35,968 nucleotides of DNA from the NCBI GenBank assembly GCA_964402115.1, contig CAYOBW010000039.1:1-35968 (forward strand). The letters are read 5' to 3'. A program made the translations under genes and the position numbers. A model generated the notes under the pieces. It was not told the origin of the DNA and ran no database searches. It saw nothing but the letters and a program-made list of their open reading frames with translations. Within the stretch, counting starts at the first letter, position 1. Every line of letters begins with the position of its first letter. Shown one piece after another: positions 1 to 8,500 of the stretch. The DNA comes from CAYOBW01 sp964402115 (lineage in GTDB: Bacteria > Verrucomicrobiota > Kiritimatiellia > UBA8416 > CAYOBW01).

Positions 1-981
1 CAGGTTGCCCTCAAAAGCCATGGCCACGAGTTTCTTGAACCGCCAGGTCAGGCTTCTCGGCTGCGTGCGCAGCAGTGCCGCGGCCTCGGGAAATACCAAG
101 CCGGTCTTGTCCCGCTTGCGGTGCTCGAGAACCGCCCGCAAGGGACTGAAGATGGGAATCTCCACCTGTGCCCCGGTCTTCGATGCTTTGGCGGTCAACA
201 TGCCGCCGGCGAGATCCACATCGGCCCACCGGAGCCGGCACACGTCGCCGCGGCGCATGCCGGTGCAGGCGGCCGTCACGATCAGCGGGTACATGAACTC
301 GTCGCCACGGGCGACCTCCAGCAGGCTCCTTAGCTCATCGGGAGTAAAGGGTTTGCGATGCACCGTGCCGTCGACGCCGGCTGTGCGGCGTCCCACGAAA
401 TCGCTGAAGGGGTTTGCCGCCCCAACGGGCAGGAAACGGCTCATGGCCTTCGATATCAGGCGGATGCCATACTGGGACGTGCCCCGCGCCAGTTTCGCAC
501 GCAGTTCCTTCACGAAGGCGGCGGCGTCTGTCGGCGTCACCTGGTAAAGGAACGTTGCGTCGGCGCTCCGCTGCTGCATGAACGTCGTGAAACGGCGGAA
601 GTGCGCATCGCAGTTGCCCAGATGCCCCTCACCGGCCGCGACTTCCCGTCCCATGTTACGCCAGCGGTCGGGGAGTTCGGCAATCCGGGTGTACTCGACC
701 ACGCGGCCGGTCTTCGCTTCGATCAGCCGCTCGGTCAGATGTTCCGCGCGCCCTTTGTGTCTGGCCTCCTCGGCATGCCCCTCGAGAGCCTTCAGTGCCA
801 GCTTCCGGCTCTCTTCAAAATCCTCGTCCCCTGGCTCAGCCACCCGTCGCGACGCCGGCGGGTTGCCCTGCACCTTCACGCCCAGATTGACGACCTTCCG
901 GCTGCCGTCAGCGTCGGTATAGACCCCATACCAGCATTCGCGTAGAGTCCCGTCCCGTTGGGTTTTCAGCATCAGTGCCAT
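1..981 (-). CDS. Tyrosine recombinase (integrase), C-terminus beyond the window edge
   Basis: The minus strand is open from an ATG at 981 to the left edge, giving 327 residues without a stop; the end of the gene lies outside the window. The start is supported by GGAGG eight bases upstream. Residues ~85-195 look like the helical core-binding domain. The catalytic domain begins near residue 210: TGMRRGDV carries the first catalytic Arg (R243) in the usual TG-x-R setting, followed by LRWADVD, and K268 in SKTGAQVEIPI is the expected beta-hairpin Lys. The HxxR box and the Tyr nucleophile would fall beyond position 1. The family cuts and rejoins DNA at short attachment sites. The gene starts ~145 bp from a tRNA-Gly 3' fragment and points away from it, as expected for the integrase of an element inserted in a tRNA gene. 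Family call firm; element type unknown. Confidence 0.9.
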   Translation of the reverse strand, partial: MALMLKTQRDGTLRECWYGVYTDADGSRKVVNLGVKVQGNPPASRRVAEPGDEDFEESRKLALKALEGHAEEARHKGRAEHLTERLIEAKTGRVVEYTRIAELPDRWRNMGREVAAGEGHLGNCDAHFRRFTTFMQQRSADATFLYQVTPTDAAAFVKELRAKLARGTSQYGIRLISKAMSRFLPVGAANPFSDFVGRRTAGVDGTVHRKPFTPDELRSLLEVARGDEFMYPLIVTAACTGMRRGDVCRLRWADVDLAGGMLTAKASKTGAQVEIPIFSPLRAVLEHRKRDKTGLVFPEAAALLRTQPRSLTWRFKKLVAMAFEGNL

Positions 982-1050
982 GGCCGCTCCCTCCAAATAG
1001 AAACATTGGGAGCAGCATAGAACAATCTGAACAGACGCGCAACCGAAAAA

Positions 1051-1071
1051 CACCCACAAACGCACCCACAA
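1051..1071. repeat. Two direct CACCCACAA repeats upstream of the integrase
   Basis: CACCCACAA occurs at 1051-1059 and again at 1063-1071, exactly 12 bases apart, between the integrase start and the tRNA fragment. Short direct repeats next to a core attachment site are typical of arm-type sites for tyrosine recombinases or sites for an excisionase. The repeat is seen directly; the role is inferred and could be chance. Confidence 0.35.
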
Positions 1072-1126
1072 GGCGGAAAGTGTGTTGGAAACTCATCAAA
1101 GACCAATAAACAGCACGGTTCCGCCG

Positions 1127-1174
1127 CAGCCTTCCAAGCTGGTCACACGGGTTCGATTCCCGTCACCCGCTCCA
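1127..1174 (+). other. attR-like attachment site: 3' fragment of tRNA-Gly(UCC)
   Basis: The segment holds the 3' part of a tRNA: the end of the anticodon stem, loop CTTCCAA with anticodon TCC (1133-1135), a four-base variable loop, T arm ACGGG-TTCGATT-CCCGT (1147-1163), acceptor strand CACCCGC, discriminator T and an encoded CCA. The 5' half (acceptor strand, D arm) is missing, and the pair expected at position 27-43 is already a G-G mismatch, which puts the left breakpoint at about 1126/1127. An element integrating into the 3' end of a tRNA leaves the intact gene at one end and such a duplicate at the other. The orientation predicts that the element extends leftward past position 1, with the intact tRNA-Gly at its far end. 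Confidence 0.8.
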
Positions 1175-1636
1175 CCTAAAAGCCCAATAAAGGCCAAGTA
1201 TCATGCCCGGTTGCTGCTGAATGGCGAGAAGTCAAAGGGCGACCGGTCGCGTGCGATCATCGAGGGCATGACCTGCGGACGGGCTCCCGGTTCCAGGGAG
1301 ATCCAACTGGCGTTCATGCGGGGGACACAGCCGTGTTGACACTGCAGCGCCTGTCTCAGCGGCGGACCTTTCCCCGGTGTTGAAACAGTGGTGCAGCGAG
1401 ACCGGCCGGCTTCTCGCGGTTGCCTGCCGTTTTCGCGCCGAAGGCAGCACCCGCCAGCGCGCGGACGGGAACTCACACACCCGCAAACGAGGAGAGTGCC
1501 CTCATATCGCGGTATCCCGACCAGACAAACCACATGCTACCGACGGGATCCTGAGTCAGTGTTGGCAGAGGGGCGGGAGGTGGATTAGACTGCAGGGCGG
1601 TTGTTGGCACGGGCGTCTTCCGGGAAGTGGAGGAGC
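1175..1636. other. Intergenic region, no gene seen
   Basis: About 460 bp separate the attachment site from the sensor kinase. Short open frames here on both strands overlap each other and have no recognisable motif or convincing ribosome site. A TTGACA at 1336-1341 has no usable -10 partner. The only element with some support is the weak promoter described at 1562-1591. Confidence 0.5.
1562..1591 (+). promoter_or_regulatory. Possible promoter of the kinase-regulator operon
   Basis: TTGGCA (1562-1567) and TAGACT (1586-1591) are separated by 18 bases. Transcription would start near 1598, leaving a leader of ~40 nt before the ATG at 1637. Both hexamers match the consensus only partly, so this is a tentative call. 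Confidence 0.3.
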
Positions 1637-4561
1637 ATGACGACAGGCGCGAAACAGACGGAGCAGGCGCGGAACGCGACGGCGGGAACGGGATGTTCGG
1701 CCGGCCGCTGGCTGCTGCTGCTCGCGCTGGCAGGGGCAAGGCCGTTGGCTGCGTCCGCTGCCGATTCGGCGCCTTCCATGACGGCGAAGCTGGAGGCGAA
1801 CGGCCGGTCCTTCTCCGTCAGTGCCGCCGGGATGACCGAATTCTGCGCGGGCTGGAGCGCGACCATCGAGCGCGGTCAGCAACGGAGCGTTTTGTCGTCC
1901 TTGGACGGCGTGTGTGACGGAGCGGCGATTCGTTTCGCCGAAAGCGGCGTGGACCTGTTGTTTCGCTTCGAAACGCCCGCCGGCGCTCCCGCCGTGTTGG
2001 CGCAGGCCGGCATCCGCAACACGGGCAAGGAGCCGGTCCGCCTGGTCGAGATCTCCCCGGTCGAGGCCGGTTTCCGCGTGGCGGGGGATGCCGCGGAGTG
2101 GCTGGTGACGCGGCTGGATACCAGTGTCGAGACGGCGCCGCCGGTGGCGGCGCTCAGCGAGTTGGCCGCGCCGCACACCGTGCATGAGTATGGAGGGCTG
2201 TACCGGCAGGACGGCGTCGGCTTCCTTTTCGGGCCGGCAGGCGCACCGCTCGCCTACGTCAGCGCCCGCATCCGACACGCTGGCGCGGGCCGGGTGACGT
2301 TCAGTCTCGCCGCCGACATGAGCGGCGTACGCGTGGACCCCGGGCGGACGCGCTGGGGGCAGCAAGTGACGTTGTTGCTGGAGCCGCCCTCCCTGGCGCT
2401 TCCACGTTGGGCCGAATGGGTGGCGCAAAGCCATGGCGCGCGCACGGGCAAGCCCGCGCTGACCGGCTGGAGCAGCGGGGTCGTGCAACCAGGGGCGGAT
2501 GCCGCTCAGGTTCTACTGCAAGTCGTGGGCGCCGTGCAGCGCTCGGGCGACAGACTGCGTCCGACGGTTGTCCAGATGGACCGCGATTTCGGTTCTCTGG
2601 CCGATCGGCTGATCGAGGCGACCAACGCGCTTCCTGAGTTGACGACCTACGCGCAGCGGATTGCGGCGACTGGCGCGCGCCCCGGCCTGCTTCTGGAGTT
2701 CAGCGAAGTCAATTACCCCGGGGAAGCGCCGCCGCCCGCCGCTGTCGTCCAGAGTCTCCGGCGCGCCGTTCAGACGGGATTCACCTACTTGAAACTGTCC
2801 TATCCTCTCGCCGGCAGCCACCGCGGCGAAACGCAGACCTCGTTCGAGGCCGTGCGGGAGGAGTACGCAGCCATTCGGAAAGCCATCGGGGAAGACGTCT
2901 ACCTCCTCGACTGCGACCGCGCGCCCAACCGGGCGGTTGTCGGTTGGGCGGATGCCAGTCGCACGGGCACCAACGCCCTGCGGGACCGCGTTACGCAGGC
3001 TCCTGCCGATGTGCTTCGGTCGTATGCCCTTCAGGAGCGGTGGTTTACCGTTGACAACGACGGGTACTACCTGGGAACGGACGATCGAATGGCTGGCCGG
3101 ATCGCCGGCGACTGGCCGTTCGCGCGCACATGGATGAGCATGGTCGGGCTTTCCTGCGGGACGGCGATGGCGTCCGATCCCTGGCACTGGTTCAGTTTCC
3201 GGCCCTATTGGCGGAACATCGAAGTGATGACACCTCCCGCCCGCGAGCGCACCGAGGTGCCGGACCTGGGCCTCCGCCGCGACTGGCCGCGGTTGGTGGG
3301 GCACGTGGAACGTCCGTGGGGCGAGTGGACCGTGGCGCTCCTGTGGAACCCCTCGGCCACCGGGCAGACGGTCACGCTCGATTTCGCCCAGGCGGGGCTC
3401 GACCCGCACCGCCGCTATGCCGTCTGGTCGTTCTGGGACAATCGCTACCTGGGAGTGGCCCGGGGGCAGTGGACCACGCCCCGTCTGGCGCCGCTGTCTT
3501 GCCAGCAGGTCTGTCTGACCGACCTGGACCGATTCCCCTCGAAACCGGTCCTGATCGGTTCCAACCTGCACATCTACAACGGCGCCGCGGAGCTCGAACG
3601 GGTGACGGCTCTGACCACGGGGATGGAGATCGAACTGACCGATGCCGGAGCCCGGGACGGCGATCTGCTCGTCTACAGCCGCCACCCGCCCGCACTGGGA
3701 AGGGTCACGGGCTGCCGCGTCGCCGGCATCGCCGATGGCGGCGAGAACGTGTGGCGCATCGCCCTGCAGGACCGGCAGCGCGGCTCGCCGCAGCGCATCG
3801 AACTGCTGATCAACGTGCCGCTGGCCCGGCAAGCCTGGTTCTGGCTGCTGATTGCGACCGCGGCGGCCAGCGCAGGGCTCGCGGGCTGGTGGTATGTTGA
3901 CAGTGTGCGGGTCCGGCACCGCCAGTCCCTGACGGAGGAGCGGGCCCGGATCGCCCGCGACCTGCACGACGAGATCGGCAGCCAACTCGCCAGGCTGTCT
4001 ATGCTGGGGGAGATGGCCGGCGACGAACTGGCCGAGAGTCCGGAGGACCGGCGCCGCGTGCAAGAACTTACCCGCGGCATCCGCGAGGCGGCCGGCGATC
4101 TGGAGCGCGTCATCTGGTCCTTGAACCCCAGGCATGACCGGTTGGATGAGGTCGCCGACCGCGTCTGCAAGGAAGCGGAGGACTTCTTCTCGGATACGCC
4201 CGTGCAGTGCCGGTTCACCTGCATGCCGGCTTTGCCGCCGCTGGCGGTCCAGCCCGGCGCGCGGGCTGCCCTGCTCAAGGTTGTGAAGGAAGCCTCGGCG
4301 AACATCCTGAAACACGCCGGGGCCACCGCCGCGGAGCTCACGCTGCGCGTGGATTGCGCTGTCCTGGAGGTGCGCGTTGCCGACAACGGCTGCGGGTTCG
4401 ATCCGGGCCAGCCGGCGCCAACGGCCGGGGGCAACGGCCTGGCGAACATGCGCGCGCGCATGTCCGGCCTCGGGGGCGAATGCCGCCTGGAGAGCGCGCC
4501 GGGGCAGGGCACAACCGTGATCCTGCGCGTGCCGCTGGACAAAACCGCCTCAAAAGGGTAA
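1637..4561 (+). CDS. Sensor histidine kinase with exported GH36-like pseudoglycosidase sensor
   Basis: The protein has 974 residues from the ATG at 1637, which has GGAGG just upstream; a TTG at 1601 in the same frame is possible but less likely. Residues ~20-42 form a signal peptide. Residues ~45-730 resemble an alpha-galactosidase of family GH36: a beta-sandwich, then a barrel with GW (277-278, from the usual GWCSW), MDRDFG near 315, YLKLSYP near 388, a GEDVYLLDC block and a VDNDGYYL block with D475. The position normally held by the catalytic Asp (K-x-D) is Ser388, so the domain probably binds sugar without cutting it. A membrane segment follows (~733-754), then a HisKA_3 dimerisation domain with RDLHDEIG (His777) and a HATPase domain (~873-970) with N-box and NGCGFD. 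It would phosphorylate the regulator encoded 8 nt downstream. The kinase assignment is firm, the glycosidase relationship good, the ligand unknown. Confidence 0.88.
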   Translation: MTTGAKQTEQARNATAGTGCSAGRWLLLLALAGARPLAASAADSAPSMTAKLEANGRSFSVSAAGMTEFCAGWSATIERGQQRSVLSSLDGVCDGAAIRFAESGVDLLFRFETPAGAPAVLAQAGIRNTGKEPVRLVEISPVEAGFRVAGDAAEWLVTRLDTSVETAPPVAALSELAAPHTVHEYGGLYRQDGVGFLFGPAGAPLAYVSARIRHAGAGRVTFSLAADMSGVRVDPGRTRWGQQVTLLLEPPSLALPRWAEWVAQSHGARTGKPALTGWSSGVVQPGADAAQVLLQVVGAVQRSGDRLRPTVVQMDRDFGSLADRLIEATNALPELTTYAQRIAATGARPGLLLEFSEVNYPGEAPPPAAVVQSLRRAVQTGFTYLKLSYPLAGSHRGETQTSFEAVREEYAAIRKAIGEDVYLLDCDRAPNRAVVGWADASRTGTNALRDRVTQAPADVLRSYALQERWFTVDNDGYYLGTDDRMAGRIAGDWPFARTWMSMVGLSCGTAMASDPWHWFSFRPYWRNIEVMTPPARERTEVPDLGLRRDWPRLVGHVERPWGEWTVALLWNPSATGQTVTLDFAQAGLDPHRRYAVWSFWDNRYLGVARGQWTTPRLAPLSCQQVCLTDLDRFPSKPVLIGSNLHIYNGAAELERVTALTTGMEIELTDAGARDGDLLVYSRHPPALGRVTGCRVAGIADGGENVWRIALQDRQRGSPQRIELLINVPLARQAWFWLLIATAAASAGLAGWWYVDSVRVRHRQSLTEERARIARDLHDEIGSQLARLSMLGEMAGDELAESPEDRRRVQELTRGIREAAGDLERVIWSLNPRHDRLDEVADRVCKEAEDFFSDTPVQCRFTCMPALPPLAVQPGARAALLKVVKEASANILKHAGATAAELTLRVDCAVLEVRVADNGCGFDPGQPAPTAGGNGLANMRARMSGLGGECRLESAPGQGTTVILRVPLDKTASKG

Positions 4562-4569
4562 CGAGCGCC

Positions 4570-5181
4570 ATGACCGTTCGCGTATCCATCGTGGAAGATG
4601 ACACGCCGTTCCGGCAAACCCTGGAGCGGTACCTGAACAGGGCCGCAGGGTTTGCCTGCGTGAGCGCTTACGGCGACCCGCGCGAAGCCGTGCGCCAGCT
4701 TCCGAACGACCGCCCCGACGTCGTGCTCATGGACCTGCAGATGCCGGGGATGACCGGCATCGACTGCGTGGCCGCCCTGCGCCAGCAGGCGCCGGCGATC
4801 CGGGCGATCATGTTGACCGTGTTCGAGCAGGACGATCAGGTGTTCCAGGCGCTGGCGGCCGGCGCCTACGGCTACCTGGTCAAGCGCACGCCGCCGGCGA
4901 AGATCCTGGAGGCTATTCGCGAAGTGCAGGAGGGCGGCTCGCCCATGTCGGCGCACATCGCCCGGAAGGTCGTGGCTTCCTTTCACCAGGCGGCGACGGT
5001 CACCCTTTCCCCGCGGGAGCGCGAAGTCGTCACGCACCTGTCGCACGGTCAGACCTACACCCTTATCGCGCAGGAACTCGGCATCACCATTCACACGGTC
5101 CGCAACTACATCCGCCGCATCTACGAGAAGCTCCAGGTTCACAGCCGCACCGAAGCCGTCGCCAAGTACCGCGGGCGCTGA
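4570..5181 (+). CDS. Response regulator, NarL/LuxR type
   Basis: The 203-residue protein starts at ATG 4570, eight bases after the kinase stop. The frame is open further upstream, but that stretch lies inside the kinase gene, and the receiver domain begins at this Met. The receiver spans ~1-120: acidic pocket E9-D10-D11, phosphorylatable D55 in LMDLQMPG, T83 and K105. A linker leads to a LuxR-type helix-turn-helix (~145-203) containing SPREREVV, TYTLIAQELGI and HTVRNYIRRIYEKL. HisKA_3 kinases normally pair with this class, so the two genes form a complete system. It should bind DNA as a dimer when phosphorylated. The giant genes downstream are the obvious candidate targets, which is inference from position only. 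Confidence 0.93.
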   Translation: MTVRVSIVEDDTPFRQTLERYLNRAAGFACVSAYGDPREAVRQLPNDRPDVVLMDLQMPGMTGIDCVAALRQQAPAIRAIMLTVFEQDDQVFQALAAGAYGYLVKRTPPAKILEAIREVQEGGSPMSAHIARKVVASFHQAATVTLSPREREVVTHLSHGQTYTLIAQELGITIHTVRNYIRRIYEKLQVHSRTEAVAKYRGR

Positions 5182-5187
5182 GGCGGG

Positions 5188-5212
5188 GGCGCCGCAGGAC
5201 GGAAGCGGCGCC
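5188..5212 (+). terminator. GC-rich hairpin after the response regulator
   Basis: GGCGCCGC (5188-5195) and GCGGCGCC (5205-5212) pair perfectly over 8 bp around a 9-nt loop, seven bases after the regulator stop. There is no T-tract, so it is at best an atypical terminator or an mRNA 3' stabiliser. Confidence 0.4.
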
Positions 5213-5261
5213 GCTCGCAAAGCCGCTTGCGCGCGGTTCCCGGGGGGCGGCAAAGGGCCTG

Positions 5262-5307
5262 TGGCCACTTCATGCCACATGCCCCCTGCCTGGCCCGGTG
5301 GTAATCT
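5262..5307 (+). promoter_or_regulatory. Conserved upstream motif and -10-like hexamer (first giant gene)
   Basis: A 24-base motif at 5262-5285 with core CCACTTCATGCCAC (5265-5278) recurs before the second giant gene with three differences, none in the core. TAATCT (5302-5307) lies 23 bases after the core, exactly the spacing found at the other copy. The left half also forms an inverted repeat with the right (GTGGC and GCCAC around an 8-base loop), which is not kept in the second copy. I read this as an activator site next to a promoter. Here it sits ~240 bases from the likely start codon because the relic of another gene lies between. Confidence 0.55.
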
Positions 5308-5399
5308 GTTCCTGCTGGACCGCGAACGTGAGCGTGCGCCTGCGCCGGGGGCCGCGGCTCTGCGGCGACAGGAGGGCGGCTGCAGGAGGCTTCTCTTGA

Positions 5400-5530
5400 A
5401 GCCAAGCGACGGCACACTGCGGGTTCGGGCCGTGGACGGTCGTCGGCGACGTGGGCTGCTGTATGTATGACGAGCCCGGGGCACGCCGCGTTGTGGCGCG
5501 GGCGAAGGGTGGCCTGTTGATCGGTGGGCG
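5400..5530 (+). pseudogene. Relic of the 3' end of a third M11-PATR giant gene
   Basis: Read in the frame of the downstream giant gene, this stretch encodes ~41 residues matching the C-terminus of the second giant protein: GFGPWTVVGDV against GFEQWTIAGDV, then a YDE anchor, RRVVARAK in both, and GGLLI against DGFLLI. A stop (5397-5399) lies just upstream in this frame and the rest of the gene is absent. The final codons and stop have been lost, but similarity resumes in the non-coding 3' flank (GGGCGGT and GGCGTGGAA in both places). It is therefore a deletion scar, not a gene. It is closer to the second giant gene than to the end of the first. Because it stays in frame, a GTG at 5451 lets the open frame run into the next gene, but translation from there would give a poor signal peptide. 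Confidence 0.8.
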
Positions 5531-5549
5531 GTCGCGGGAAGGGCGTGGA

Positions 5550-8500
5550 ATGAAACAGGCAATGGCGGTTGGACGCGGAGTGACCTCGCCGCAGGCGGGA
5601 GCGGGGGGCGTGTCGCTCAGGAGTGCGAGGGGCCCTCGGCTGGGATCTCGCGCGTGGCTGAAAGGGGCGGCGGTGGCGTCGTTGGTCTGGCTTGCCTGGC
5701 TTGGCCTCTGCGCCCCGCTGGCGCGCGCGGCGGAAGTGGCCGGCGGGACCCTCGTCACGACGGAAGGCACGCTGGACGTGCTCATCGCGGACGACTTCGA
5801 ACGCAACCGCTCCGAAACCCTGTACGCCCTGACCGAAGCCCGGAGCGGCCAGGTGTTCAAACTGGCGTTCGAGGGGCCGCCGCCGGCCGACCTGCGCACC
5901 GGGATGCGGGTCCGCGCGCGGGGCCGGACGCTCGACGGCCATCTGGTCGTGGCCGAAGGTTCGGGAGAGGCGGCACTGAGCGCCGAGGGGGATTTCCAGG
6001 TGCTGGAGACCCCGCCGCTCGCGGCGCAGGCCTTCGTGGCCGTGGACACCCACACGCTCCTCGCCATCATCGTGAATCTCACCGACGCCTCGGTAACCGC
6101 TTCGTCATCCTCCATCAACAGCCGCCTGTTCTCGACGACGAGCGATTCAGTCAAAGGTTTCTACGAGGAGTGCTCCTACGGCGCGATTACCTTCTCCGGG
6201 AAGGTGGTGGGGCCCTACAAGATCAACATGAGCAAGAGCGACGGTGTCGATTACTTGGGCTGGGCCCGTGCCGCGGACGGCAAGGCCCGTGACGGCGGCA
6301 ACAACCCCGACAACTACGATCACGTGGTCTACGTGGTGCCGGCGGGGATCGCCTCCTGGGCCGGCCTGGCCACGGTCGGAGGGGACAGGTCCTGGATCGC
6401 AGCACCCACCTCGCTTCACGTCTACTGCCACGAAATCGGGCACAACCTGGGCATGCTGCACGCCTCCTCCGACTCGGACGACAACGGCTCGGTGAACGTC
6501 GAGTACGGCGATACGTCCTGCATCATGGGCACAGGCCCGGTGGTGCATCCCAACCTCCCGCACAAGCGGCAGATGGGCTGGATCTGGTCTTCAAAGGTCA
6601 AGACCGTCACGTCGTCCGGCACCTTCAACATCGCTCCGGCGCACGCCGATCCGTCGGACACCGAGCGGTTGCAGGGGCTGCGGCTGGACATTGACGGCTC
6701 CTCGCAGGATTACTACTTCAGCTATCGCAAGCACTCCGGGTACGACGGCGACCTGAGCAGCAGCTTCGCCGACAAGGTCTCGGTGCACCGCTGGAGCGGC
6801 AGCGGCAACACGCTCCTTGTCAAGACGCTGAGCGAGGGGCAGACGTTTGACAAGTGGTCCTCCAGCGACTTCAAGGTAAGGGTTGCGGAGACCTCGAGCA
6901 GCGGGGTCATCTTCGATGTGCTGATTCGCGGTTCGGTGATCACCCGGGTCTGGAGCGACAGCGGCGGCTACCTCTGGAACAGCACCGCGCGCTGGAGCGG
7001 ACTTGATATACCCAACAGCACCGACGAGAACGTGGAGTTCGGCGGCGACACCGGGTCGGAGCAGAAGGTGTCCGGCGTGGTCAACGGGCAAACGTACACG
7101 CTGCATCGCGTCGGCCTGAACGGGATCTCACCCACCGTCAACCAGCTGCGCTTCCAGGACAACGCTGCGGGTGCGGACGGCTGGCTGCTGAACTGCGGCG
7201 ACGGCACGAGCACGTTGACGGTAAACGCCGACCCCGCCATTCTCACGACCTACGCACCGCACCTGATCGACTGGGGCGGCGGCAGCGCGAGGCTGAATCT
7301 CAAGCTGGGCCGCAGCGGAGAGAATACCGTTCAAGTGGGCAGCGGGCTGCAGATCAACGCCGCCATCAGCGGGGCCTCCTCGGGCTCCGGGCTGACCAAG
7401 ACCGGCTCCGGGACCCTGACGCTCGGCGGCGGCAGCTCGAACACGTACCAGGGAACCACGCGCATCAACGACGGCACGCTGGTGTGCGCCAAGACCGGCG
7501 GCGCGGCGGCCTTTCGCGGCGACGTTGCGCTGGGCGATGGCGGCGGCGCGGTTGTGCTTCGCGCCGGGCAGCCCGACCAGTTCGGGGCGGGCGCCGCCCT
7601 GGCTTTCCAGAACGGTACGCAGAGCGCCAAGTTCCAACTGCTCGGCTGCGACCAGACGCTCTACGGCCTGTCCATGTCCGGAACGCTGGCGATCATCCAG
7701 AACGCGGAGAGCGAGTCGGGCATCCGCGATGCGACCCTGACGCTCGACCTTGACGCCAGCGCCACCTGGTCCGGTTACCTGCGCGACAAGGCGGGCGGCA
7801 CCAGCGGCAGCCTGGGGCTCGCCAAACTCGGCGGCGGCACGCTGACGCTCTCGGGCAACCAGATCACCTGCACTGGCAGCACGACCGTGTCCGGCGGCAG
7901 GCTGAAGTTCGCGAACACCGGCGCGCTGAACACCCCGATCGTCAACCGCGCGACCGTCGAACTCAACGCCACCAGCGGCGACAGCTGGACGCTGAAAGAC
8001 AGCAAGACCCTTTCGGGCAGCGGCGCCTGGATCAAGACCGGCTCGGGCCGTGCCACCCTCGAGAACGCCACGCTGACCACCACGGGCCGGTTCGAGCTTC
8101 AGGCTGGCGCCCTGCGCAACAACAACAACGCCGGGAACTGGAGTGGCAGCACCGCCGACATGGACATCGACGCGGGCGCCATCCTGGACCTCTATGGCGA
8201 CGCGGTTTACGTCGACCAGCTCACCGGGAGCGGCGTCGTGCAGAACGGCTACGGCAACGCCTCGGGCCACTCCGGCGCCGCCCCCTACGTCGAGAAGTTC
8301 GTCGTCGGCGTCGCCCACGGCAGTTCCTCCTTTGCGGGCGTTATCCGCAACAACGCCGGCAGCAGCGCCCCGGCCGCCGGCACGGCCGGCGGCGGCGTCC
8401 AACTGGAGAAGGTGGGCGCGGGGACGCTCACGCTGACGGGCGCCAACACGTACTCGGGGGCGACGCTGGTCAACGGCGGCACGCTCAAGGTGAATGGTTC

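Noticed and set aside
1082..1174. Complete tRNA-Gly gene
   Set aside because: No acceptor strand GCGGGTG or D arm occurs upstream of the anticodon stem; only the 3' part is present.
1336..1364. Promoter at the TTGACA at 1336
   Set aside because: No -10-like hexamer occurs 15-19 bases downstream, and the position is 300 bases from the next gene.
2513..4315. 600-codon minus-strand frame opposite the sensor kinase
   Set aside because: The plus strand encodes clear kinase motifs; the antisense product has no recognisable features.
5261..5276. Sigma-54 promoter within the shared motif (GG and GC elements)
   Set aside because: GG and GC are separated by 9 bases rather than 10, and in the second copy the GG is GT.
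5451..5549. Start of the first giant gene at GTG 5451
   Set aside because: This would place the relic of another gene at the N-terminus and bury the signal peptide ~95 residues in; ATG 5550 has a ribosome site and gives a usable signal peptide.
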